NCBI GenBank assembly: GCA_003427395.1 | Contig: BFEA01000067.1 | Location: 2,953,417 to 2,986,940, forward strand | DNA from: Chara braunii | Taxonomy: Eukaryota; Streptophyta; Charophyceae; Charales; Characeae | DNA: 33,524 bases | Reading direction: 5' to 3' | In this document: positions 1-10,350 of the stretch, piece by piece | Layout: each line of letters starts with the position of its first letter | How positions within the stretch are numbered: the stretch's first letter is position 1 | The notes under the pieces: model-generated | What the model saw: the letters and a program-made list of their open reading frames with translations, nothing else | Database searches by the model: none | Told to the model about the DNA's origin: nothing | Program-made: the position numbers and the translations under genes

Positions 1-112
<112 letters not shown>

Positions 113-116
113 AGAA

Positions 117-205
117 AGAGTGAAAAGAAAAAGAAAAGAAACAAAAAGTATGGTATCTGGTATCTTGATGTGCCTGTCCCTCTCTGCCACATGTACATCT
201 ATCAC
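117..205 (+). repeat. Dispersed repeat related to 826-905
   Basis: Both copies contain an A/G-rich run, then ATGG(T/A)ATCT, GTATCTTGAT and CCTCTCTGC. They lie either side of the Mutator-like element. Family unknown. Confidence 0.5.
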
Positions 206-388
206 ATATCTGGGCTGCAGCGTTCCAGAGTTTTGGTTGGCATTCCCCGCGGGCCAGTCACTGTAACTGAACTGAACTTTTGTTCGACACAAGGAATATT
301 CAGTATTATCTTCGAATATGCATTTATCTCCTGGGTAGTTCCTCTGCCGGGTGTTGACCACTAATGGTCTCCTCCGAGTATGATATCT

Positions 389-406
389 TTTTTTTTTTTT
401 TTTCCC
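389..406 (-). repeat. Poly(A)-only insertion flanked by 14-bp direct repeats
   Basis: A run of T followed by CC separates CGAGTATGATATCT (375-388) from CGAATATGATATCT (407-420). On the minus strand this is a bare A tail between target duplications. Confidence 0.5.
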
Positions 407-424
407 CGAATATGATATCTGGTG

Positions 425-794
425 GGGATAATTTGCAATATAGTAATATACCCCCATAAGTTGAGATACATGCCGAAATGCCCCTGCAAGATGTGGGTAG
501 AGCGGAATGCCCCTCTGACAAAATAAATATTTTTTGTGAAATACCCCTGGTATCGGTTTGACCCCAATCTTTGCAATATACCCCTACCGGGTACCGTCCA
601 ACTTTGCAAAATGCCCCCAGTACTTGCCAACTTCTCCTAGGCAGCGCTATTGGAAAAGGCCAAGCCCCAAACGGGGAGGAGGTCCAGATTGCAAAGTTGC
701 ACACCCGCCTGACAGGGGCACAACGCAAAGATTTCGGCCCAAAAGGGCATTTTGGTATTTATCTCAACTTATGGGGGTATTTTGAAATTATCCC
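425..794. mobile_element. Mutator-like MITE (370 bp) with 9-bp target duplication
   Basis: The ends are inverted repeats of about 50 bases beginning GGGATAATTT and sharing ATACCCCCATAAGTTGAGAT. The left copy has a 7-base insertion. Flanking direct repeats are TATCTGGTG (416-424) and TATCTGATG (795-803), 8 of 9 identical. Long inverted ends and 9-base duplications are typical of Mutator-type elements. There is no transposase; the interior has several TTTGCAAAATGCCCC-like sub-repeats. Confidence 0.75.
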
Positions 795-1427
795 TATCTG
801 ATGAACACAAAAATGCAAAAAAAAAAAAGAAGAGAAACGAAAGGAAAAGAACAAAAGGGATATGGAATCTCGTATCTTGATATCCCTATCCCTCTCTGCG
901 ACCTGTTGAACTTCTCTGTTACCTTTTTCTGGTCTCCAAAACGCTCCCTATTCTCTGGCTGGACAATATTCGCCTTTCTTCTGTTTTTTCGCCCCCTGCA
1001 CAGCGTCTGGCTTGACAGTATTAGCAGCCTCTTTTCTGCAATTTCACCCCCTCTCCCATTCCCCTTGTCCAATCACAGTCACTGACCTTTCAGCCGAAGG
1101 TATATGGGTTGTGCATCTATCGGCCGGCCTGTTTGTTCCTCTGTCGAAGGTTGGGCCTTGGCCATTCATTGGGCCTTTGGTGGCATTCAACCGTCTCTCT
1201 GCAATGCAACTGTCCGAAAATTTCCTAAATTGTCGTTATTATACTATAGTCAGAAGAATCGTATGTTATTTGCCAACGGCCGGTAACTGCCCATTTGGGG
1301 GTGGGGTGGGGGGGGGAGGAATCAGACTGAAGAGGGGTTCACATCCCTTCCGTATGTGAGAGGCGGGCCTCCCCAAGACTCGTTACGACTGGCCGCCAAA
1401 ACCTATCTGAAAGGAAAAAAAAAGAAT

Positions 1428-1591
1428 GAGACCGTTCTCACTCGCACTAGGGCTTTTTCGATTGAAGCATTCTGGACGTATTGGCGGCTAGATGCACTGG
1501 TACGTAAACGACACCGTTCTCACTCACACGAGGACTTTTTAGACTGTAGCATTCTGGACGGATTGGCGGTTAGATGCACTGGTACGTCCTT
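1428..1591 (+). repeat. 82-bp tandem repeat, two units
   Basis: The units at 1428-1509 and 1510-1591 share ACCGTTCTCACTC, AGCATTCTGGACG and AGATGCACTGGTACGT. They differ by scattered substitutions, so the duplication is not recent. Confidence 0.85.
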
Positions 1592-1791
1592 GAAAGTTGT
1601 AGTGCAATCATACTATGATTCTTCTGAACGGAGTTGTGTTTTTAGTTAAGTTGTTGACAGCTACGGTGCATGAGCAGAGGGTGTGAAGGGTCTGCATTGT
1701 GCGTTACAAAGGTGCACACTTTGAGAGGCGGTGCTGGAAACAAAAATAATAGGGGAACATGAAACTCTCTCCGAACCACCAAGGGGCTCGC

Positions 1792-1945
1792 CACACCACT
1801 GTAGAAACAAAAATAGTGCAATGGCATCTTGCCGAAGAGATTGATAAGATGCATCCACTACTATGCATAGCAACAGATGGGATGCATCTTAACCAACTTC
1901 TGGGGAAGATGCATTCATCTTTTTTTCGTTTTGACAGTGGTGTGA
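1792..1945. mobile_element. Small MITE-like element with CACACCACTGT ends
   Basis: The left end CACACCACTGT (1793-1803) is exactly inverted at 1934-1944, and similarity continues a few bases inward (AGAAAC versus CAAAAC). The interior repeats GATGCATC-type words four times. No target duplication is obvious. Confidence 0.5.
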
Positions 1946-2030
1946 CAAGGCCCCAAGACAAGTAGAATTGTCGGTAGCATAATAGCGTAGAAGTATTTCA
2001 TTATTTTCTTTGAATGCTGCTTTGAGAGGT

Positions 2031-2096
2031 GTTACTGCGAACCAAAAAGTAGGAACATGTAGTGTTGCTGCGAACCAAAAAGTAGGAACATGTAGT
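2031..2096 (+). repeat. 33-bp tandem repeat, two units
   Basis: GTTRCTGCGAACCAAAAAGT and the following 13 bases are repeated with one difference (A versus G at position 4). Confidence 0.9.
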
Positions 2097-2109
2097 GTTA
2101 TCCTTGGCA

Positions 2110-2220
2110 CTACCGTCTTCCCCCGAACATAACGCACCCTAAAAATGAATGTATACAAGCTATATTTCCGGCCAGATACAGCCAAAATGAGGGTGTGTTG
2201 TGTTCGGGGGAAGGTGGTAG
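2110..2220 (+). mobile_element. 111-bp TA-bounded MITE, copy 1
   Basis: Inverted ends of about 31 bases begin CTACCGTCTTCCCCCGAAC and end at the CACCCT of the left arm. The centre contains AAGCTATATTTCCGGCCAGA. A second copy of the same length lies inverted at 32920-33030. A TA next to each terminus suggests a Tc1/mariner-type TA target. Confidence 0.75.
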
Positions 2221-2281
2221 GAGTAATCTTGATCAGCCCCAGGCTCTGACACTGGTGGTTGTGGTCCCCTTTTCCATCGCC

Positions 2282-2660
2282 CGATAGCTTAGACAACTAG
2301 AACCTTTGCCGTCCGGTTTCCACAAGTTTTAGCCTAGTCCCGAACTTTTAGGAGGCTGGGCCTGACAAAGGCTGCCGTTGATACTTCTGATCGGCGGCTG
2401 CCCGATGGCTTAGACCACTAGTACCTTTGCCGTCCGGTTTCCACAAGTTTTAGCCTAGTCCGGCTTTTAGGAGGCTGGGCCCGACAACGGCTGTCGTTGA
2501 TAAATCTGACCGGTGGCCGGTGTTTCGTTCCGATGGCTTAGACCACTAGTACCTTTGCCGTCCGGTTTCGACAAGTTTTAGCCTAGTTGCAAACTTTTAG
2601 GAGGCCGGGCCCGACAACGACTGCCGTTGATAAATCTGACCGGTGGCCGGCGTTTCGTTT
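2282..2660 (+). repeat. Three tandem units of about 125 bp
   Basis: Units start at 2282, 2403 and 2531 with CGATRGCTTAGAC. They share CTTTGCCGTCCGGTTT, ACAAGTTTTAGCCTAGT and GCCGTTGATA. Unit lengths are about 121, 128 and 130. Parts resemble the TTAA-bounded element that follows (ACCACTAGTAC against its ACCACCAGTAC end, and GCCGTTGATAAAT in its interior). Confidence 0.85.
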
Positions 2661-2720
2661 CCGCCTCCTGAAAGGTCGGAGGCCCACTATTCTCCGAACC
2701 CACAAATGTACTCTAGGGCT

Positions 2721-2906
2721 TTAAACCACCAGTACACGGCCCCAGCCTTGCCGTCTGAAACTTGTCGCAACAAGAAAACGAGGCCGAAACGTCAAACGCT
2801 GCACCTGCCGTTGATAAATTAGATCGACGGTTGCGGTTTCATTTCGCGCCTCCAGAATTTGAGGTGTCAGGCCCGCGGCCCAGGTGCCCACGTACTGGTG
2901 CTTTAA
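2721..2906 (+). mobile_element. TTAA-bounded MITE, copy 1 (186 bp)
   Basis: It begins TTAAACCACCAGTAC and ends GTACTGGTGCTTTAA, inverted ends of about 15 bases with TTAA at both termini. The whole length matches the reverse complement of 5774-5960. TTAA termini suggest piggyBac-type target choice, which is inference only. Confidence 0.8.
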
Positions 2907-3444
2907 CCGGCAGCTAAGATTTGATCTCAAACACTATGTTTGGTTGACACCTCGTGTTGTGAATGGTGGATGGTTGGATTGTGGGAAACCGAAGATGAAA
3001 AAAAGCCTGGGGCAAGGTCCCACTTGCACGGATTACGAGAATCTGGCCGTTGATCTTTGTTATCGACGGTCAATATTGCTTAATTCGTGTAAATGGGACC
3101 TAGCCCCTGCATAGAATGTGAGCCGTGTGATAATGTGTGTCAGGGAGTGTCAGGTTGTCAGGGTGCGAGTGTCAGAGACCGTGAGGTTGTCAGACAGCCA
3201 AAAGGGAAAGTGCAAAGTTTCCCGCAAAGGGGAAGGGCTGTCTTTCATTCTGTTTTCCTGCCCAATTTGTGTCCGGGAAAGAAAGAAAGAAGGGGCAACC
3301 TCACAAATCTTCTTTTCGGTTGGCTTTGACTCCGTGCCACTAACAAGAAAGTCCTCGGGGGAAAAAAAAAAAAGGAAAAGGGAACCGTGGTACCGTATCG
3401 GTGGCAGAAAAGCAACCGTCCTCGGTAGACTGTTTCCTTGGACT

Positions 3445-3490
3445 CCGCCAACTCATTTGGAGGTTGAACCTCGACAGTCTGCCAAGGATG
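3445..3490 (+). repeat. Diverged copy of the foldback element flank
   Basis: ACTCCGCCAACTCATTTGGA and GGTTGAACCTCGACAGTCTG resemble 7777-7815 (GTTTCACCGACTCATCAGGA, GGCTGAACCCTCAACAGTCT). Confidence 0.45.
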
Positions 3491-5773
3491 CATTTGACTG
3501 GTGGATAAGGACTCGTAACCACTTCGCCCAGTATGTCGGTTCAAACCCCTGACAAAAATGGCAGTAAGTTTGAAAAACTAATCCGTCACAGACATAAAAC
3601 CCACTATGCAGACCCACTTAGCCATGGATACCCACTGACATGACAGCCAATATGATCCGTGACCCTTGCCGCAGCAATCTGCCTGAACGGAGAGCTTAGC
3701 AAGGCCATGCATGTGTTTCATTTTACTGTACAAAACTCCACAGAAAAAAAAGAAGTGAATGTACCAGGCTGATATATGTGTCTGCATGTGTGTGTTAATC
3801 GCTGAGCTAGATTGGGTTCCTATCTTATTTCGGGGCATGTATACTGCTCTGATTGCCTTCTTTTGAACCAAAGTTTGCAGCTGCCCGACTTTGAATGTGT
3901 GCTTTTCTCAGTTTTCAGTTTTGTGTTCGTCATTTTTTGTTTTTGGTAAGCGACCAGTTCACATGAACGTGTAAGTAGTGGGAGCATTTTGATTTGGGCC
4001 TCTGGGCCGTATCACAGCGGCAGGCCGTTTAAAGAAGTCTCACCTGCAGGCTTGCGAGCCCTGGAAGGTAGGTAGGTTTGGCTACTTAGGCTTGTGTAAC
4101 AGTGGCAGTTTAACTAAGCTGCTTTGTTCTCTCACTTCACCAGTGGCTACCTACCTACCATTACTCCTTAGGCTATATCATAGGTCCACATCACGATGAA
4201 GGGATTGCATGTGGCCCGTTGACTGGGTTGTACTATCGTAGCACGGGAGGGTGATGTTTTCGCAGTGACGGCTGTGTTTTGTTTGCTTGGGAAGGAAAAT
4301 GTTGCATCTCCTCACACCTATTATGTATCTCAGTCATTCCAGTCTGGTGAAGGCAGACCAGTGAGGGAATTGCTAGGTCTTGACGGTGCTCCACAGTCTG
4401 TTCTATCTATGATAGGAAAGTATAGGCCTGCTGCATTGTGGGGATTCAATCCCTCAAAATATGGAGTGTATACTATTGGGGTGTGCATGGTTAGGGTATG
4501 GACTTGTATCCTTTTTTAGCTTATTTACAGGGAGTCCGGGTTGAAAACTGGTGGTTTAGTTTTCCTGCAGCCTTGTGCACGGCCGCAATATTAGGCTGGT
4601 TGGGGCCCAAACAGGTAGTTTAATTTTCCTTCATCTAATGTCCAACTTCAGCCTGGATGTTACTTTAAAGGGCCGGGTGCGGGGGCAGCCTCCAGGAGTT
4701 TAGTCACAGTCTGGGATCTAAGGTCAGACTGAAGGGAGAAAGGCTGTAGGGCGTTAGAGCACGAACTGGGTTGTCCTGTAGACTTGAACAGAGACTGCAT
4801 GTGGGTTGGGAGAGTGCAATGGGTGAACTTGGGTCTCAGGCAGGGGTGTGGTGTGCAAGGGAGAGATCAGCTTGCTTGTCCGGAGACCTATGGCAGGACC
4901 CTTCTTCATCCTGGAAGGTGCTCACTTTTTTACCACGGCCTCTCTACCCCTGTTCGGCCTAGTCTATCTTCCCCATTTTCGCGTTGCCGCAACTGTATAT
5001 GCAACTGGCCTGGCCAAGCCTCAACAGATGCTAGCTTAGTGGGCGCTGAACGACGCTTCGAGAGGTGATTGGCATGAGCAGCCGCCTTCTCACTTCTCGT
5101 GAGATACTGCCTCACTTTCTGCCTCTCCCCCTGATTCTGCTTCTAGGTTCAAAGCTACCTTCTAGTGTATGTTTCTACCTTAGTACTTTCCACTTTGGCT
5201 TGCTTCTCTGCCTCACACTGCTATCTTCTAGTGTATGTGCTGTGTGAGAGTGTCATAGGTGAGGCCTGGGGAACCAGTGTTGGTGGATGAAGGATTCATG
5301 GAAGGGTAAGTTTGATTAGAGGTGGCTTTGGTTGCAGTGGTAATAGGAGGGAGACGTCGGCTGATAAATGGATAATGATGACCGCAAGTGGTGGTGTTTG
5401 CTGCTACTAAACGGCAACCTGTTGGAACGTCTGCACCACGAAGGGAGGTGTGTAGGTGCACCACTTGCGGGCCTTTCCATGGGTCTCTGAGGATATGAGA
5501 TCTGTGGTCCTGTAATTTGGACCTAATAAGGTGTATGTGCTTTCCTTGTTGCTCCTGCACCTGCGCAGTTCATATCCGGCCTGATCGTGTGCTGCTTTTC
5601 TCCTTCTGTTCTGGGTTTATATGTTGTCGAAGCTTATTTGGTCATCTTGTTTTTCGAGTCAGGTTTCTGTCCCCGAGGGAGGTTGGTTTTGGATGATGCC
5701 TGTCGACAGTGTCGAGCAGGTGGTCTCTGAATGATATGAAGTTGACATTGAGAGTGATTGCTTAGGGCTATCT
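3491..5773. other. No recognised gene
   Basis: This stretch is G/T-rich on the + strand and contains only short, motif-free open frames. A short GGTAGGTAGG / CCTACCTACC inverted pair lies at 4068-4159. Nothing else stands out. Confidence 0.5.
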
Positions 5774-5960
5774 TTAAAGCACCAGTACATGGGCACCTGG
5801 GCCGCGGGCCTGACACCTAAAATTCTGGAAGCGCGAAATGAAAACGCAATCCCGATCTCAGTTTACCAACGGTGGGCCCAGCGTTTAACGTTTCGGCCTC
5901 GGTTTCTTTTGGCGACAAGGCTCGGACTGTAAGGCTGGGGTCCGTGTACTGGTGGTTTAA
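5774..5960 (-). mobile_element. TTAA-bounded MITE, copy 2 (187 bp)
   Basis: It is the inverted copy of 2721-2906 and matches across its whole length, including GTGTCAGGCCCGCGGCCCAG near one end and GAGGCCGAAACGT inside. A further TTAAATCACCAGTAC end starts at the shared TTAA (5957-5971), so a second, incomplete element abuts or nests here. Confidence 0.8.
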
Positions 5961-5973
5961 ATCACCAGTACCC

Positions 5974-7192
5974 TTCCCAGCTTGAAAAACAAAGTCGGGG
6001 CTCTTTGACGGCCGCATTTTCTCGGGGTTCGGGTACCGGATCGATGGCTGGCAACACCAGACAAAAGCAGGCCTGTGTCGTTTCAATTTTTTTTGGGCAC
6101 AGGGCGAATTTAGGCTAGTGCGAGGTTACTGTCAATGTCACAGGCATCATGCCAGGTTCCAGCGAATGCACAAGCACCAAAGCTAAGCTACCAGCCCCTG
6201 CGTAACATCCCATCCCCTGCTCTTCTGCCTCTCCTACCTCTACGGTGCTCTGTCTATCCGTTTCTTCCTCCACTCATCCCTCTCGCATGGCTGCCACAGT
6301 TTCCCGTAGTCATCTATTTGGGTCCGCTGTCCGTTGCTTTCTCGCTTGCTTGCTTTGATCGTCGGGTTTTCGTTTGCAGGGCTATTTGTCTTGTCCGTTC
6401 TATGAGTTGGGAGTATCACTCAGCTTTTGCTTTCTCCTCAGAAAGCAGTAAAGGCTCTGTTAGTTGGGGCCTCACGCAACTCACTAGTCGGTTTCCCGGA
6501 AACAGGGGTTGTCTCTGAAGGGTCTTCCATCTGCACAAAATTGCTGGGATGTGGTAGTCAGAGCATGATATATTTTGTAGGGACAGTAGGAACAGCTGTA
6601 GGTCGAAGATTTTTGCCGATGCTTGTTTAATTTTGTTTTGTTCCCTCCTTTTTCTTTTTCCTTTGGTTTTGTTTACTGTTTCGTGTCTTGGCTTTATTGT
6701 TAATGACGATAAGCCGACACACAAGTCTGGGCAGTGACAATATATTTCTTGTCCTGTTTCATGTTAGAACTTATCACAGTGTCATCTGCTGTAATAATCT
6801 GGTCTTTTCTTGTCATTAATGACTCGTTATATTTTTGTTTGACCCCACCACAACCATACTATGTGCGCTCGCTGCCGGAAAAGGAAAGGGAGATTAATAT
6901 ATGAGGGAGTGGCATGCATCTGCAGTGGCAGTGTTTGTCACAACTCGCGGATATGTGAGATGAGTGAGAACCAATGAACCAATCTTCGTTGGATTTGGGG
7001 TGATTCAGATTCAGGACCTTGTTAAGGTTCTTACAACTGCCCTCGACTGGAGGGACAGAGGATTACGTTCGGCCACGTGAAGCCGTAGTAGTTCAGTTTT
7101 CAAGGATAGGCAAGTAGTTTGTCTGAGGAAGGGCAATGCTGGCCGAATGATTTTTTGGGGGGCTGGCAGAAGTCGGTTGTGACGCACTTTCA
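5974..7192. other. No recognised gene
   Basis: The longest open frame (6135-6518, + strand, 127 codons) is leucine/proline-rich at its start and matches no family I recognise. It could hide an exon but has no supporting motif. Confidence 0.4.
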
Positions 7193-7351
7193 TTAAACCA
7201 CCAGTACTTGGCCCAGCTATCGGCCGCGGGAAAAAGTAGAGTCGAAACATTTCTAGGCAGACGAATTTGGGCGCTCCTGTAGTGTCCCGTACATTTCCTA
7301 AAATTGTGGCTTGTGTACGAGCACTGCTTTTAAGGAGTACTGGTGCTTTAA
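7193..7351 (+). mobile_element. TTAA-bounded MITE, copy 3 (159 bp, different interior)
   Basis: It begins TTAAACCACCAGTACTTGG and ends GAGTACTGGTGCTTTAA. The ends belong to the same family, but the interior is shorter and largely unlike copies 1 and 2. Confidence 0.7.
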
Positions 7352-7600
7352 TAAGCATTATCGGAGACAAAATGATCTCTTCGTCTAACCAGAACCTTAG
7401 AAGCAACTCCCATAGGTTGCAATCTGCAGAGCCATGACAGCCAAAAAATTGTGCCGAACTGGGACTTCTTCCATAGTGGTGGAATGATAATGGTCTCTCT
7501 GGAGCTACAATGCTGTACAAGTTCCTCCGACCTATGAGGCACGTATTTCTCTTAATCTTTGGGCGAATGCAGTCAGAATCTGTGCAACCAATATATATAT

Positions 7601-7794
7601 TCAGCCTCCTGATGAGTTGGTGAAACTCCGACGAAACAGTTTGTCACAGCCCCTCGTTTGTTGTCCTCTTCTCCCTCTCTGCCTACGGTTTTAACTGCCC
7701 GGTAAACCGTAGGCAGAGAGGGAGAAGAGGACAACAAACGAGGGGCTGTGACAAACTGTTTCGTCGGAGTTTCACCGACTCATCAGGAGGCTGA
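7601..7794. mobile_element. Foldback element with 91-bp arms in a TA tract
   Basis: The left arm 7601-7691 and right arm 7704-7794 are reverse complements with only one or two mismatches, around a 12-base loop. The arms contain GTTTGTCACAGCCCCTCG and CCTCTTCTCCCTCTCTGCCT. An ATATATATAT run precedes the left arm. Related copies lie at 8104-8325 and 32738-32862. Confidence 0.85.
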
Positions 7795-8103
7795 ACCCTC
7801 AACAGTCTGCAGAATCCCCTCACTGATTACACTGTAAATGATAATCTACCTTAACCAAAATCAAAGTAGACTATCACTCACCCACACCAGATGGAAAACT
7901 CTACAGACTGTCGGTTCACACCCCATCACAAGCCAGCAAAACATCCACGAAACAAAGAAAGGTCTGTCACAGCCAAAAAATACACTCCAGACACGCCGCT
8001 GGCACTAGAGGCACAGCATGGCCGCCTAGTAACGGCCCCGACCACTGCCGCTCAACCTGACCGGAAAAAACCGTAGCAGGAAGCTAGCGAAGTCGTAGCA
8101 TAT

Positions 8104-8217
8104 ATATATATATATATATATATAACAGTTTGTCACAGCCCCTCGTTTGTTGTCCTCTTCTCNCTCTCTGCCTACGGTTTACCGGGCAGTTCTATTTGAC
8201 GATATATATATATATAT
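8104..8217 (+). repeat. Single-arm copy of the foldback element between TA tracts
   Basis: ACAGTTTGTCACAGCCCCTC through CGGTTTACCGGGCAGTTCTA lies between two (TA)n tracts (8101-8124 and about 8203-8220). N at 8163. Confidence 0.8.
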
Positions 8218-8220
8218 ATA

Positions 8221-8325
8221 ACTCCGACGAAACAGTTTGTCACAGCCCCTCGTTTGTTGTCCTCTTCTCTCTCTCTGCCTACAGTTTACCGGGCAGTTCT
8301 GTTTGTGACGATATATATGCCAATT
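8221..8325 (+). repeat. Second single-arm copy of the foldback element
   Basis: It starts ACTCCGACGAAACAGTTTGT, has CTACAGTTTACCGGGCAG, and is followed by GACGATATATAT. It is directly in tandem with the copy at 8104-8217. Confidence 0.8.
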
Positions 8326-9139
8326 GATCAAATTCAAATTTGGGCAGTTGATAGTCTTTATTCTACGAATCCGAACGAAATCGGGAGTTTCATCTGAGGG
8401 GTTATATTCTTGTCCCATGTCCTTGTAGAAAGCAAGTTGCTACTGGCGTATTGGATTGGAGATCTCTACAGTCAACCCCAACGCTACTGGATCCAATTGT
8501 AGTACTGCCTCGTTTGTTCTGCGTGTGTCGTCGATCAATCCTTATCCTGAGAAGTACGCACTTTGAGGAAATGGACTCACACACAGCAGAGTTGGCAACC
8601 GGGATTTTTAGGAATACCTGTACCCAACCTAACCGCACCCTCTTTGAAAACCAGCCACCGATGCGCACTGTATACCTGGCTTACCATACTTTAACCCATC
8701 TCTACCTGCTCCGAAAGTAAAAGACGTGTACCCATACCTGCCCTACCTGAACCTCTTCAGACTGTAACTGCCCGTATCTGCCCATGGAATTTTTTTTTTT
8801 CAAAACCACCCATGGCCACCTGAACCCAAACTGTTTGTTAACCATCCATACCCTACGCAGCCCAGGTATTCTTTACCTGTACCCACCAGTACCCACCCAC
8901 AATTGTATGCACCCAGCTGTAACCGGCTGCGCCCATCTCCTGAGTCCTGCCATGCCTGCTGCGGCTGCCGATCACACCTACAACGCCCTCCTGCTGGGTC
9001 ACACATGCGAGGCCGGCCATGGAAGCTATGGAGGATGGACAATTATGGGCGGTGAGGAGGACGGCAGGTGGGAGTGTGAACGACGGGCGGAGACTCCGGG
9101 GAGTAGTGGGAAAGGGGAATGGAAAGGGGTGGTAGGCAA

Positions 9140-9262
9140 TGGGCCTCGCTCCACTGCTTACAAAATGTTGAAAATGAGAATGAATCTTCCGCTGGAACAT
9201 GGGAAGCTGCACCGTCTTTTTGTTTTATTCTTTGCATTTCGTGAGCAGTGGAGCGAGGCCCA
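9140..9262. mobile_element. Small inverted-repeat element
   Basis: TGGGCCTCGCTCCACTGCTT plus two bases (9140-9161) is inverted at 9241-9262 with one mismatch. The 79 bases between have no coding feature. No target duplication is seen. Confidence 0.5.
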
Positions 9263-9339
9263 CTCGAAAGGGCCAACTCAAAGTCGGGAAACTTTTGGAC
9301 TTTCAACAATGCGCGGTGCGGCGACGAGGGAAACAAAAA

Positions 9340-9490
9340 AATGGCTGTTTGGGACCTTCGAGGAGGCAGCGGGACAAAAAAATTGGGTCTAGAACTTGTG
9401 GCGACGAGGCAGTGGGACAAAAAAAATGGGTCTAGAACTTGTGGCGACGAGGCAGCGGGACAAAAAATTTGGGCCTAGAACTTGTGGCGG
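9340..9490 (+). repeat. Minisatellite of about 50 bp, three units
   Basis: Units contain TCTAGAACTTGTGGCGACGA and GGCAGYGGGACAAAAAA. The first unit is partial and diverged. Confidence 0.8.
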
Positions 9491-9660
9491 AAGAGGGGGG
9501 CAGGGGGAGGGGGGTGGCTGGGTTGGTGGGTTGGAATGGGTAGGTACCAGGTATTCCATAGTTACCCGATAGAAACCTCTACCCGCCCGTACCCATACCA
9601 GTTTTTTTTGTTGCCACCCGTCCCTGCACATACCCGTTCTATTTTTCACCCGTTCTATTT

Positions 9661-9745
9661 TTCATTTTGGCCGCTCATACCAGGTTCCCCCCCTCCCCGG
9701 GCTTTCATTTTGGCCGCTCATACCAGGTTCCCCCCCTCCCCGCCC
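9661..9745 (+). repeat. 43-bp tandem repeat, two units
   Basis: TTCATTTTGGCCGCTCATAC and the following CAGGTTCCCCCCCTCCCCG are repeated almost exactly at 9661-9703 and 9704-9745. Confidence 0.9.
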
Positions 9746-10350
9746 CGGGCCCTACCTACCCCTGCCTGCCCATGATCTCCATAAGGGCATTGTCCCCGCC
9801 CTAATAACGGCCACTATGTTTTTTTGCCTGCCCATACCCAACTACCCCTTTGGAAGGGGTACCCAGCCCCACCCATAACCTGGCGGTTACAGTTGGGTAC
9901 AGTCGGTTACGGGCAACGGTTACCCGTTTGCCCTCTCTGACGCACAGTGAATGCATCTTTCTGAAAGAGGAAACAGAGGCCACCTGCAGAGTCGTATACC
10001 CCTTGCAGATTCTATTTATTTTATTCTGTCAAACCCTGCGAGAAGAGGCCTAGTATGGTATGCCGTCTCCCTGTCACAGTTCTTTTTTTTTTGTGTGTGT
10101 GTGTGACACTGTGTGTGTTTTCCCTAAACTTTTTGCGTGAGTTCTTGATTGTACTCTCTGACCATAGGAATTTGTGGTCCTGTGCGCTGAATCAATTGGT
10201 CTTGCTGCAGGGCAATATGCATCAAGGATTCCGTTGAAGGAAGCTTTTCATTCGAGCTTGCTTTCTGAGGTATGTGGTTTGTTCCAGTCTGTAGCATAGT
10301 TCTTCATATATACTTTGAAATGTCAAAGCGCTGTCCTTTTTTGTTGGCTC

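Larger units (their letters stand above)
8600..9960. repeat. Low-complexity zone rich in TACCC/CCTGTACCCA words
   Basis: Words such as CCTGTACCCA, TACCCATACC, CCGTACCC and their reverse (GGGTACAG) recur dozens of times at 8610-8960, 9530-9640 and 9740-9930. The spacing is irregular, so this is a degenerate short-motif satellite. No gene is recognised; the 202-codon frame at 8784-9392 passes through this material and has no known domain. Confidence 0.5.

Noticed and set aside
4068-4159. GGTAGGTAGG / CCTACCTACC inverted pair as a transposon
   Set aside because: Only a simple four-base repeat pairs; the adjoining GGCTAC words are in direct, not inverted, order.
6135-6518. 127-codon frame as an upstream exon or separate gene
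   Set aside because: No family resemblance, no supported splice link to the kinase and ordinary composition for this region.
8784-9392. 202-codon open frame
   Set aside because: It crosses TACCC-rich low complexity, an inverted repeat and a minisatellite, and has no recognisable domain.
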